Part shown: positions 17,272 through 25,752 of the stretch, piece after piece
Layout of the letters: the number at the start of each line of letters is the position of its first letter
Position numbering within the stretch: the stretch's first letter is position 1
Source of the DNA: Agromyces lapidis
Lineage (GTDB): Bacteria > Actinomycetota > Actinomycetes > Actinomycetales > Microbacteriaceae
Direction: 5' to 3'
Assembly: GCF_009749405.1 (NCBI RefSeq)
Contig: NZ_WBIQ01000005.1
Coordinates: 248,001-312,000 of the forward strand
Length of the DNA stretch: 64,000 nucleotides
Notes under the pieces: generated by a model
Seen by the model: only the letters and a program-made list of their open reading frames with translations
The model's database searches: none
Told to the model about the DNA's origin: nothing
Translations under genes and position numbers: made by a program

Positions 17272-18188
17272 GCCCCCTTCTCGGTCGACGAGCGCTTGGT
17301 CCTGGATGACGATCCCTTCGTCGCCGAGCGCTGCAGCAGCAGGCCGACGAGCACCATCGAGATCAGCATCAGGATGAGCAGCAGCATCGAGGCTGCGGCT
17401 CCCATCGGCTGGTTGCGGAACTCGGTGTACAGGGTCACGATCAGGTTGCCGACCAGAGGGTCCTTGCCGCCGCCGAGCAGCACGGGGATCACGAAGACGC
17501 CCATGGTCGGGATGAAGGTGAGCAGCGCTGCGCCCAGCAGACCGGGGCGGGTGAGCGGCAGGATGACCCGGCGTTGCACGCCCCACCACCCGCAACCGAG
17601 ATCCGTGGCAGCTTCCTTCAGCGAACCGTCGATCGAGCGCATCGATGCGTAGATCGGGAAGATGGCAGTCGGCAGGAACGAGTAGAGCAGGCCCAGCACG
17701 ACCGCGACGTTGCTCGGGATGAGCGAGAACCCGGCGATGCCGAAGATTCCGAGCACTCCGGCGATCGGCCCGCCCGAACCGAGGATGGTGATCCACGCGA
17801 AGGTGCGGACGAGGAAGTCGGTCCAGAACGGGATGATGACGAGCAGGAGCAGGAAGCCCTGCTTGCCGGCCGGCCTCGACACGATGTAGTACGAGGTGAT
17901 GTACCCGATCACGAGGCACACGGCGGTGTTCAGCAGGCCCAGCCCCAGTGAGTAGAGCAGGGTCTTCGAGTAGACGGGGTCGAGCAGCTTGGCGTAGTTG
18001 TCGAGCGTGAGCCCGTCGGTGATGCCGCCGTAGTTGTCGGCGACGGCGAAGCTGTTGCGTGCCACGATGAACAGGGGCAGGATCCCCAGCAGCACGACCG
18101 AGGCGATGCCCGGAATGAGCAGCAGGAGGGAGCCCCGCTTGGGCTTCTCCTTGCGACCCAACTGGATCGCACGTGTCATCGACGTCAC
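17268..18188 (-). CDS. ABC importer permease (PotB-like), first gene of the importer operon
   Basis: This permease has about six transmembrane segments, the PFWTDFLVRTFAW segment typical of PotB and the EAA loop EAATDLGCGWWGVQRRVILP. The GTG at 18188 is preferred because AAGGAG lies four to five bases upstream; ATG codons at 18203 and 18179 are alternatives. A symmetric element identical in design to the one at the lrp gene lies about 155 bp upstream, suggesting shared control. Confidence 0.88.
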   Translation of the reverse strand: MTSMTRAIQLGRKEKPKRGSLLLLIPGIASVVLLGILPLFIVARNSFAVADNYGGITDGLTLDNYAKLLDPVYSKTLLYSLGLGLLNTAVCLVIGYITSYYIVSRPAGKQGFLLLLVIIPFWTDFLVRTFAWITILGSGGPIAGVLGIFGIAGFSLIPSNVAVVLGLLYSFLPTAIFPIYASMRSIDGSLKEAATDLGCGWWGVQRRVILPLTRPGLLGAALLTFIPTMGVFVIPVLLGGGKDPLVGNLIVTLYTEFRNQPMGAAASMLLLILMLISMVLVGLLLQRSATKGSSSRTKRSSTEKGA

Positions 18189-18342
18189 TTTGCTCCTTCG
18201 CACTTCACCGCCCGGCTCGGCGGTTCACCCATCTTGATACGCGGTACTGACGAACCGCCCGGGATCGCGTCGCGGAATCCGTGGATGTGGGCGTCAATAG
18301 CGACGGAGTCCGCGATTCGCGGCAGCGGTGATCAGCGCACCT

Positions 18343-18411
18343 TTCAGGAAGACGCACGCGATTCAGGAAGTTTCAGCGGGAAACATCCTGACGAGCGGGT
18401 GTTTTCCTGAA
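18343..18411. promoter_or_regulatory. Four-site symmetric element 2, upstream of the importer operon
   Basis: TTCAGGA (18343-18349), 12 bp, TTCAGGA (18362-18368), 17 bp, TCCTGAC (18386-18392), 12 bp, TCCTGAA (18405-18411), centred on 18377. The spacing is the same as in element 1, with one base off in the third site. It lies in the 303-bp gap 18189-18491, which holds no gene. That gap also has an 8-bp inverted repeat GGCGGTTC/GAACCGCC (18219-18226 and 18252-18259). It is probably an operator of the nearby Lrp-type regulator (inference). Confidence 0.65.
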
Positions 18412-18491
18412 ACCGTTGCGCGGTGACGGCAGGGCGTTGCACGGCGCCGCCCGGCCCAGGGCGGGCATGTGGCAGGGCAGCCGTGCGCGGC

Positions 18492-18794
18492 TCAGTGGCG
18501 CGTCGGGCCCTGCGGAGCGGGCGGCTCGCCGGGGTTCTCGCCCTCGCCCTCGCCCTCGCCGAGCTCGGCCCGCTCGTCGGCGTTCGGCTTGATCGCCATC
18601 TGCAGAAGCGCGAGCACGACGAGCACGACGATGAAGACGCCGCCGGCGCCGACGAGGGTGATCGTCCAGTCGCGGGTCGCGACGAGGCAGATCACGCCGA
18701 CGAAGATCGCGGCGATCGCGGCGCCGCCGACGTACTCGGCCGGACGCAGCCTGTCTTGCCGGCTCGGCTGGTACTCACCGGGGGACTGGGTCAC
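18492..18794 (-). CDS. Small two-helix membrane protein
   Basis: The 100-aa protein has two hydrophobic helices (about residues 20-42 and 48-68) and an acidic Gly/Glu/Pro-rich tail. The GTG at 18794 overlaps the stop of the upstream HdeD-like gene, so both are made together. I do not recognise a specific family. The arrangement suggests an accessory to the upstream membrane protein. Confidence 0.65.
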   Translation of the reverse strand: MTQSPGEYQPSRQDRLRPAEYVGGAAIAAIFVGVICLVATRDWTITLVGAGGVFIVVLVVLALLQMAIKPNADERAELGEGEGEGENPGEPPAPQGPTRH

Positions 18795-19399
18795 GACTGC
18801 TGCTCCGCTCCTGCCGCGGCGGGGCCGTCGGCGGTCTGGTTCGCGGCCCACTTGAGCGAGAGGCCGCCGATCACGAGGAACACCCCGAGAATCACGAGAT
18901 AGCCGCCGAGCAGGCCGACCGCGGTGACGGCGTCGGGCGGGAGGAGCAGGAACACGATCGCGAGGACCGCGGTGAAGGCGCCGACGAAGATCCAGTCGCG
19001 GGCCGCGGCGGTGCGGCCGCGGGAACGCAGTCCGGCGTAGAGCTCGACGAAGCCGGTGACGGCCGCCCAGACGCTCACGAGGTAGAGCAGGAACGCCAGC
19101 CCGCCCGGCACCGAGAGGGCGAGGAGGCCGGCGACGACGGTGACGACGGCGTTGATCGCGAAGAGCGAGCGGATGCCGCGGCCGACCAGCAGGCGAAGCG
19201 CCAGCGCCCCGACGACGAGGCCGGAGACGACCGCCCAGATGCCGAACACGAGCAGCCCGAGTTCGGGCGAGTGGTTCGGCGAGAAGGTGATGACCACGGC
19301 GGGGACGACCGCGAGGAGTCCGCGGACGACCGGGACGACCCAGTACTGCGGGCGCTCCGGGGATGCATCGCGGGCGGTGGCCACGGCGACCTCTTTCAC
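18791..19399 (-). CDS. HdeD/DUF308-like multi-pass membrane protein
   Basis: The 202-aa protein has six likely transmembrane helices in paired repeats (VVRGLLAVVPAVVITFSP, LLVFGIWAVVSGLVVGALAL and similar later units), the pattern of the DUF308 repeat family that includes the acid-stress protein HdeD. The role in actinobacteria is unknown. Its stop overlaps the GTG of the next small membrane gene by four bases. Confidence 0.65.
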   Translation of the reverse strand: MKEVAVATARDASPERPQYWVVPVVRGLLAVVPAVVITFSPNHSPELGLLVFGIWAVVSGLVVGALALRLLVGRGIRSLFAINAVVTVVAGLLALSVPGGLAFLLYLVSVWAAVTGFVELYAGLRSRGRTAAARDWIFVGAFTAVLAIVFLLLPPDAVTAVGLLGGYLVILGVFLVIGGLSLKWAANQTADGPAAAGAEQQS

Positions 19400-19728
19400 A
19401 TCGGAGGGGGTTACCGATCCATCCTACGCGGGCGCCGCCGCTGCCGGGTCCGCCGCCCGCTCGCCCACCCGCCTCGTTCCGCCCCTGGCCGCCGTGTCGG
19501 TCCCACCCCGCCACGTCCCGTCCCAACACCGCGCCGAATCGCCAGAAGATGCTCCATATTCACGACCGGAGAGCGGTTTCTGGCGACTCGCTTCAGTGGT
19601 GGGGGGCGGGGCCCCGGCGGGCGAGTCAGGCCGGGCCGGGCCGGCCGTGCGAGCCGAGCCGGCCGTGCGGGACGGGTGGGCCGGGCGACCCCGCCCGACC
19701 CCGTCCGGGCCCCGCCCGACCCCGCCGC
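19400..19728. other. Gene-free GC-rich spacer with one inverted repeat
   Basis: I see no coding sequence in these 329 bp. A perfect 9-bp inverted repeat TCGCCAGAA/TTCTGGCGA (19539-19547 and 19578-19586) encloses a 30-bp AT-richer loop. The remainder near 19600-19728 is low-complexity GGGCC/CCCGACC sequence lying just past the pntB stop and may take part in termination. Confidence 0.5.
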
Positions 19729-21150
19729 TCACAGCACCCGCAGCAGGTCCTCCACCCGCTGCTTCGCGTCGCCGAAGAGCATCTGCGCGTTGTCGCGGGT
19801 GAACAGGGGGTTCGCGACACCGGCATAGCCGGAAGCCATCGAGCGCTTGAAGACGACGACGTTCTTCGCCTCCCACACCTTCAGCACGGGCATGCCGGCG
19901 ATGGGGCTGCCCGGGTCCTCGGCGGCGGCTGGGTTCACGGTGTCGTTCGCCCCGATCACCAGCACGACCGTCGTCTCGGGGAAGTCGTCGTTGATCTCGT
20001 CCATCTCTTCGACGATGTCGTACGGCACCTTCGCCTCGGCGAGCAGCACGTTCATGTGCCCGGGCAGTCGGCCGGCCACGGGGTGGATGCCGAACCGCAC
20101 CCGCACCCCGCGCTCGCGCAGCCGGCTCGTGAGCTCGGCGACCGGGTACTGCGCCTGCGCCACCGCCATGCCGTAGCCCGGGGTGATGATGACCGACGAG
20201 GCGTCGCGCAGCAGCTCGGCGGCATCCTCGACCGTGATCTCGCGCGACTCGCCCTCGACCTCGCCCGACGAGGTGGGCGCGGCGATGCCGAAGCCGCCCG
20301 CGATCACCGAGATGAACGAGCGGTTCATCGCCTTGCACATGATGTACGAGAGGTAGGCACCCGACGAGCCGACGAGCGCACCGGTGACGATGAGCAGGTC
20401 GTTGTTGAGCAGGAATCCCGCGGCGGCGGCCGCCCAGCCCGAGTAGCTGTTGAGCATCGAGATGACGACCGGCATGTCGCCGCCGCCGATGGATGCCACG
20501 AGGTGCCAGCCGAGCGCGAGGGCGAGTGCCGTGACGACGACGAGCAACCACAGCTCGGGCGTGATCACGTACCAGACGGTGAGCACGACGAAGGCGACGA
20601 GCGCACCGAGGTTCAGCGCGTTCTTGCCGGGCAGCATGAGCGGTGCCGACTTCATGCGCGCCGAGAGCTTCAGGAACGCGACGATCGAGCCGGTGAAGGT
20701 GACGGCGCCGATGAAGACGCCGATGAAGACCTCGGCGTGGTGGATGTCGAGGAGGGCACCGGTCATGCCGGTTTCCTCGAGGGCGCCGTTCCAGCCGACC
20801 AGCACGGCGGCGAGTCCGACGAAGCTGTGCAGCAGGGCGATCAGCTCGGGCATGCCCGTCATGGCGACGACGCGGGCCCGCCAGAGTCCGATCGCGCCGC
20901 CGACGAGCACGGCCACGACGAGCAGCACGAGCGCCGTCGTCACGTGCGGTTCACCCCACGCCCCGGCGAAGGTGGCGGAGACGGTCGCGACGAGCGCGAT
21001 GACCATACCGGCGATGCCGTAGCTGACACCGGCCTTGGCGGTGTCGTGTCGGCTGAGCCCCGCGAGGCTCATGATGAACAGCAGTGCCGCGACGATGTAG
21101 GCGGCGCCGGCGATCGACGCCGGGGTCAACAGGGCGGTCGTCTCAGCCAC
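19729..21150 (-). CDS. pntB: NAD(P) transhydrogenase beta subunit
   Basis: PntB (473 aa) forms the proton channel and the NADP(H)-binding domain of the membrane transhydrogenase, which uses the proton gradient to make NADPH from NADH. About nine transmembrane helices occupy residues 1-270. The C-terminal domain III shows [16 protein letters not shown] and [20 protein letters not shown], both typical of the NADP site. It overlaps pntA by 8 bp and follows it on the minus strand. Confidence 0.95.
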   Translation of the reverse strand: MAETTALLTPASIAGAAYIVAALLFIMSLAGLSRHDTAKAGVSYGIAGMVIALVATVSATFAGAWGEPHVTTALVLLVVAVLVGGAIGLWRARVVAMTGMPELIALLHSFVGLAAVLVGWNGALEETGMTGALLDIHHAEVFIGVFIGAVTFTGSIVAFLKLSARMKSAPLMLPGKNALNLGALVAFVVLTVWYVITPELWLLVVVTALALALGWHLVASIGGGDMPVVISMLNSYSGWAAAAAGFLLNNDLLIVTGALVGSSGAYLSYIMCKAMNRSFISVIAGGFGIAAPTSSGEVEGESREITVEDAAELLRDASSVIITPGYGMAVAQAQYPVAELTSRLRERGVRVRFGIHPVAGRLPGHMNVLLAEAKVPYDIVEEMDEINDDFPETTVVLVIGANDTVNPAAAEDPGSPIAGMPVLKVWEAKNVVVFKRSMASGYAGVANPLFTRDNAQMLFGDAKQRVEDLLRVL

Positions 21151-22708
21151 GGTCGGCTCCAGTCCTGCCCGCCGAGAACATCGCGAGCATTCGTCGGGTC
21201 ACGGCGAAACCGCCGAAGATGTTGATGCTGGCCAGCAGCACGGCGATCGCGGCGAGGATCTGCACCACGAGCACGTCGCTCGTGATCTGAACCATCGCGC
21301 CGACCACGATGATGCCCGAGATCGCGTTGGTCACGCTCATGAGCGGCGTGTGCAGCGCGTGAGCCACCTTGCCGATCACGTAGAAGCCGACGACGACCGA
21401 GAGCACGAGCACCGTGAAGTGCTGCGGCAGCGGCGGCGGCGCGATCGCGTTCACAGCGAAGAGGGCCGCGATGCCCGCAGCGACGAGCACCACCTTCTTC
21501 ACGGGCGACATGGGTCGCTTGGGTTCGGGGGCGGGCGCGGCATCCTGCGCCGTCGCAGCGGATGCCGCGGCCGCGGGTGCGGCGGAGACCTGCACCGGCG
21601 GCGGCGGCCAGGTGACCGAGCCGTCGCGGGCGACCGTGACCGAGCGCTGCACGATGTCGTCGAAGTCGAGCACGAGCTCGCCGTCCTTGCCGGGCGTGAG
21701 CAGCTTCACGAGGTTCACCACGTTCGTGCCGTAGAGCTGCGAGGCCTGCGTCGGCAGGCGTGAGGCGAGGTCGGTGTAACCGAGGATCGTGACGCCGTTC
21801 GGCGTGACGATCTTCTCGCCCGCGACCGATCCCTCGACGTTGCCGCCCATGCCGGCGGCCATGTCGACGATGACGCTGCCCGACTTCATGCTCGCGACAT
21901 CGGCCGCGGTGATGAGCTTCGGGGCCGGGCGCCCCGGGATGAGCGCGGTCGTGATGATGATGTCGACGTCGGCCGCCTGCTCCGAGTAGATCTCGGCGGC
22001 ACGACGGTCGTAGGCCTCGCTCGTCGCCTTCGCGTAGCCGTCGGTCGACTGCTCGACCTCCACCTCGACCTTGAGGTACTCGCCGCCGATCGACTTCACC
22101 TGGTCGGCGACCTCGGGGCGCGGGTCTGTCGCGCGCACGATCGCGCCGAGGCTCGAGGCCGCTCCGATGGCGGCGAGCCCGGCGACGCCGGCCCCCGCCA
22201 CGAGCACCTTCGCCGGCGGCACCTTGCCCGCGGCCGTGACCTGCCCGGTGAAGAAGCGCCCGAACGAGTGGGCCGCCTCGACGACCGCGCGATAGCCCGC
22301 GATGTTCGTCATCGAGCTCAGCACGTCCATCGACTGTGCGCGAGAGATGCGGGGCACGGCGTCCATCGCGAGGGCCGTGACGCCGCGCGCGGCGAGGGCC
22401 TCGAGCAGCTCGGGCTTGAACGCCGGGGCGAGCAGGCCGACGACCACCGCCCCGGGCTCGAGCCCGGCGATCTCGTTCTCGGTGGGCGCGTTCACCTTGA
22501 GCACGAGGCCGCTCGCGAGCGCCTCGGCGCCGTCGACGATCGTCGCCCCCGCCTCGCGGTACGCGTCGTCGGCGAACGCCGACGCGTGACCCGCGCCGGC
22601 CTCGACCACGACCTCGTACCCCAGGGTGATCAACTGCCTCACCGTCGCGGGCGTCGCAGCGACCCTGGTCTCGGGTGGCTGCTCGGTGACGACACCGATG
22701 CGCGTCAT
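21143..22708 (-). CDS. pntA: NAD(P) transhydrogenase alpha subunit
   Basis: PntA (521 aa) carries the NAD(H)-binding domain I (alanine dehydrogenase-like fold, [20 protein letters not shown] near residues 169-188). An Ala/Pro linker (about 365-400) and four C-terminal membrane helices follow. The single-chain form is as in enterobacteria, whereas some actinobacteria split it into PntAa and PntAb. Translation is coupled to pntB through an 8-bp overlap. Confidence 0.95.
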   Translation of the reverse strand: MTRIGVVTEQPPETRVAATPATVRQLITLGYEVVVEAGAGHASAFADDAYREAGATIVDGAEALASGLVLKVNAPTENEIAGLEPGAVVVGLLAPAFKPELLEALAARGVTALAMDAVPRISRAQSMDVLSSMTNIAGYRAVVEAAHSFGRFFTGQVTAAGKVPPAKVLVAGAGVAGLAAIGAASSLGAIVRATDPRPEVADQVKSIGGEYLKVEVEVEQSTDGYAKATSEAYDRRAAEIYSEQAADVDIIITTALIPGRPAPKLITAADVASMKSGSVIVDMAAGMGGNVEGSVAGEKIVTPNGVTILGYTDLASRLPTQASQLYGTNVVNLVKLLTPGKDGELVLDFDDIVQRSVTVARDGSVTWPPPPVQVSAAPAAAASAATAQDAAPAPEPKRPMSPVKKVVLVAAGIAALFAVNAIAPPPLPQHFTVLVLSVVVGFYVIGKVAHALHTPLMSVTNAISGIIVVGAMVQITSDVLVVQILAAIAVLLASINIFGGFAVTRRMLAMFSAGRTGADRG

Positions 22709-22758
22709 GCGGCTCTCCTTCTTCGTCGAAGCGTCCGCGTCGAGCGCGGAACTCAGCG

Positions 22759-22810
22759 TGCAGCACCGTCATCGCGGTGCCGGCTGAGCCGCTGCGGCGA
22801 CGGTGCTGCA
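22759..22810. terminator. 12-bp inverted repeat between the oleate hydratase and pntA genes
   Basis: TGCAGCACCGTC (22759-22770) is perfectly complementary to GACGGTGCTGCA (22799-22810), with a GC-rich 28-bp loop. It sits in the 279-bp spacer upstream of pntA and downstream of the oleate hydratase gene. It could be a terminator or an mRNA leader structure; no U-tract decides. Confidence 0.4.
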
Positions 22811-22987
22811 AATCGGCACCACGTCGGGGTGGTGCTGGCCTCAGCGTAGAGCGCTCCGGCGAACGTCGGCACGAATATCTCGCCGAATCGCCGCGAAGGA
22901 ATCGCGGATCTTTCGCGTCGCGGAACTTCGCACCTGCGGCGATCGGGGCATCCTGTCGTCGACGAGCACCGGATGCCCCGCGCGCGC

Positions 22988-24817
22988 TCACTCGATCGCG
23001 TCGTCGACCCGATCACGCACCACCGTGCCGCCGTGCTCGGGGATGAGCTTGAAATCGGTCAGCAGCTCGCCCACCTGGGTGCCGTCCAGCCGCGTGAACA
23101 GGCGCTCGCGCAGGAACTTCGGCCCGGGCAGCCCGACCTCCTCGCCGTCGCGCAGCCGGCTCGTCGCCTTCAGCAGGTGCCGCACGTCGTAGGTCGAGCC
23201 GAACACCTCGGGCACCCCGCGGTCGATGCCGAGCAGCCGGTAGGCGGCCTCCATGCCCGTGCGCACCGAGTACTCCGTGGTGAAGATGCAGTCGCGGGTC
23301 GTCTCGGCGAACTGGCCGATGAAGGCGAAGTTCTGCGCCCCCACAGGCACCACGTCGGGTCGGTCGCCCGCCTTGCGCGGCATGAAGAAGCTCGTGACGT
23401 ACGGCATCATCACCGGCACCGCGGTCGCCGCGTTCGCCGCGAGCTCGTCGATCCGGTCGACCGGGACACCGAGGTGGTAGAGCCACTCGCGGGTGATCTC
23501 CTCGCCCGTCGACTCCTGCAGCGTCTTGCCCGTGTAGTCGCCGGGCACGTCGACGAAGAGCCCGTACACCCACACCACGATCTGGTCGGCGGGCTGCTGC
23601 TTGAAGTGCGGCTGGCGGTTCACCGTCCAGCTCATGAGCCACGACGAGTCGCGTGCGGTGACGATGCCGCCGGTGACGACCTTGCCGCTGAACGGGTCGC
23701 GCTGCGCGATCTTCTCGATGTACGCGGGGATGCGCGCGTCGAGGGTCGTCACCGTGGCCGACTCCCACTTGGTCTTCTCGATGTCGCCGCAGAAGACCTC
23801 AGGCCGGCCGAACGAGGGATGCTTCGCCGCGATGCGCTGCCAGAGCGCCCACCCCGCCGCGGGCGACTCGTCGAGCTTCGCCGGGGTGTGCTGGTCGCCC
23901 TCGTCGGAGTTCTCGGTGAGGCCGCCGATGGTCGCGAGCACGAGATCGTCGGGTCCGAGATCGACCCCGCCCTCGACCCCGCCCTGCACCCAGTGGATGC
24001 GCGTCGCCCGCTTCGTGACATCCGAACCCTGCCCGTCGACACTCGCGAACGAGAAGTCGATGTCGGTGACCTGGGTGTCGAAGTGGAAGGTGACGCCCTG
24101 GTCGAGCAGCCACTTGTACAGCGGCAGCACGAGCGACTCGTACTGGTTGTACTTCGTGAACTTCAGGGCCGACAGGTCGGGCAGACCGCCGATGTGGTGC
24201 ACGAATCGGTGGATGTAGAGCTTCATCTCGAGGGCCGAGTGCCACTCCTCGAAGGCGAACATCGTGCGCCAGTAGAGCCAGAAGTTGCTCTCCAGGAAGT
24301 CCTTCGAGAAGACCTCGTCGATACGCTTGTCCTCCATCTCCTCGCGCGTCGCGAGGAACACCCGCACGATGTCCTTCTGCGCGGAGTCGCTGAGGCCGAA
24401 CAGGTTGTTCGTGTGCGCGTCGTGCCCCTGCTGCTCGGTCACGCGGCAGAGCGAGAAGTTCGGGTCGTCCTTGTTGAGCCAGTAGAACTCGTCGAGCACG
24501 CTCGCGCCCTCGATCTCGAGCGAGGGCACGGTGCGGAAGGCGTCCCACAGGCACTCCATGTGGTCCTCCATCTCACGGCCGCCGCGGATGACGAAGCCCT
24601 TCTCGGGCCGCTTGATGCCGTCGAGGGCACCGCCCGGCAACGGCAACCGTTCGAGGATCGTGATGCGATCGCCCGGCAGCTGCCCGTCGCGGATCATGAA
24701 GAGCGCCGACGACATCGATGCGAGCCCCGCACCGACGAACCACGCCGACTTGCCGTCGACCCCCTCGGGCTTGCGCGGACGCGCGAACGCCTCGTAGTTG
24801 CCACTGCTGTAGTACAT
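22988..24817 (-). CDS. ohyA: Oleate hydratase (FAD-binding, myosin-cross-reactive antigen family)
   Basis: The 609-aa flavoprotein adds water across the cis-9 double bond of oleate to give 10-hydroxystearate, detoxifying free unsaturated fatty acids. The FAD motif is AWFVGAGLASMSSALFM at about 26-42. Also present are IRGGREMEDHMECLWDAF, TKYNQYESLVLPLYKWLL and GQFAETTRDCIFTTEYSVRT, conserved along the family. The ATG at 24817 gives the family's usual N-terminus MYYSSGNYEAFARP. It diverges from an IclR regulator gene over 208 bp. Confidence 0.93.
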   Translation of the reverse strand: MYYSSGNYEAFARPRKPEGVDGKSAWFVGAGLASMSSALFMIRDGQLPGDRITILERLPLPGGALDGIKRPEKGFVIRGGREMEDHMECLWDAFRTVPSLEIEGASVLDEFYWLNKDDPNFSLCRVTEQQGHDAHTNNLFGLSDSAQKDIVRVFLATREEMEDKRIDEVFSKDFLESNFWLYWRTMFAFEEWHSALEMKLYIHRFVHHIGGLPDLSALKFTKYNQYESLVLPLYKWLLDQGVTFHFDTQVTDIDFSFASVDGQGSDVTKRATRIHWVQGGVEGGVDLGPDDLVLATIGGLTENSDEGDQHTPAKLDESPAAGWALWQRIAAKHPSFGRPEVFCGDIEKTKWESATVTTLDARIPAYIEKIAQRDPFSGKVVTGGIVTARDSSWLMSWTVNRQPHFKQQPADQIVVWVYGLFVDVPGDYTGKTLQESTGEEITREWLYHLGVPVDRIDELAANAATAVPVMMPYVTSFFMPRKAGDRPDVVPVGAQNFAFIGQFAETTRDCIFTTEYSVRTGMEAAYRLLGIDRGVPEVFGSTYDVRHLLKATSRLRDGEEVGLPGPKFLRERLFTRLDGTQVGELLTDFKLIPEHGGTVVRDRVDDAIE

Positions 24818-24944
24818 GCTTCCCCCTTCGTCGCGCTGCGACGATGCGCAGCGCACCGCTTTCGACGCTACCTGCGGATGCCTCGCGGTGCACCCGCACG
24901 GATGTGCAGCCTCGGCGAACGCCGAGTCGTCGCGTCGAGGGGCA

Positions 24945-24973
24945 TTCGTACAGCGAACGCGGCGTCCTAGTAT
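24945..24973 (+). promoter_or_regulatory. Candidate promoter and IclR-type half-palindrome upstream of the iclR gene
   Basis: TTCG-TACAG-CGAA (24945-24957) is a small inverted repeat. It lies just before a -10-like TAGTAT (24968-24973) in the divergent spacer between the oleate hydratase and IclR genes. The composition resembles the palindrome at 27741-27755, so autoregulation is possible. The evidence is a pattern match only. Confidence 0.35.
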
Positions 24974-25025
24974 CGAACGAGCGGCTCGGGAGACTCCGAC
25001 CGGAGGATGCACGGGAGGTCGGCCG

Positions 25026-25730
25026 ATGGCGGAGAGCACGGGTGCCGGATCGCAGACGCTGAGCCGGGGCATCCGCATCCTCGAGATCCTGGCCGACGCC
25101 GACCGCGCCCTCTCGATCGACGAGGTCGCGGGCGAACTCGGGGTGCACCGCTCGGTCGCCTACCGACTGCTGCGCACGCTCGAGCACCACGGGCTCGCCT
25201 CGCGCGACGCCGCCGGACGCATCGGCCTCGGCGCCGGGCTCGCCGCCCTCGCCGCCGGCGTGCAGCGCGACCTGCAGCAGCTCGCGCTGCCCGAGCTCTC
25301 GGAGGTCGCGGAGGACCTCGGCATGACGTGCCTGCTCGCGGTGCTGCTCGACGGCGATGAGGCCGTCACGCTCGTGAGCGCGTCACCCCGCCGCACCGCC
25401 GCGGTGTCGTACCGGCCGGGCCACCGGCATCCGATCACCCGCGGCGGGCCGGGCAAGGCGATCCTCATGGGCCTGCCCGAGTCGCGCTGGCCCGACGTGT
25501 CCGAGGCGCTGCGCGCCGAGATCGCCGAGAGCCGCGCGCGCGGGTACACCGTGAGCCACGACGAGGTCGTGCCGTCGCTGCGCTCGGTCGCCGTGCCCCT
25601 CACCCTGCCCGGTCAGCCCCCGGCCGCGATCGCGGTGATCCACGTGTCGTTCCCCCGGCCCGAGGCCGAGCTCGCCGAGCGCCTGCTGCTCGCGTCGGCG
25701 AACCTGAGCCGAGCCTCCGGGGTGGGCTGA
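25026..25730 (+). CDS. IclR-family transcriptional regulator
   Basis: The 234-aa protein has an N-terminal winged helix (LSIDEVAGELGVHRSVAYRL) and a C-terminal effector domain with GGPGKAILMGLPESRWP and VPLTLPGQPPAAIAVIHVSF. IclR proteins often control aromatic-acid catabolism. The ATG at 25026 is preceded by GGGAGG at eight bases. It sits between the divergent oleate hydratase gene and the convergent hydroxylase gene. A palindrome in the hydroxylase promoter resembles known PcaR/PobR-type sites, so that gene is the leading target. Confidence 0.88.
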   Translation: MAESTGAGSQTLSRGIRILEILADADRALSIDEVAGELGVHRSVAYRLLRTLEHHGLASRDAAGRIGLGAGLAALAAGVQRDLQQLALPELSEVAEDLGMTCLLAVLLDGDEAVTLVSASPRRTAAVSYRPGHRHPITRGGPGKAILMGLPESRWPDVSEALRAEIAESRARGYTVSHDEVVPSLRSVAVPLTLPGQPPAAIAVIHVSFPRPEAELAERLLLASANLSRASGVG

Positions 25731-25752
25731 GCGGCTCGACGGCCCGTGGCGC

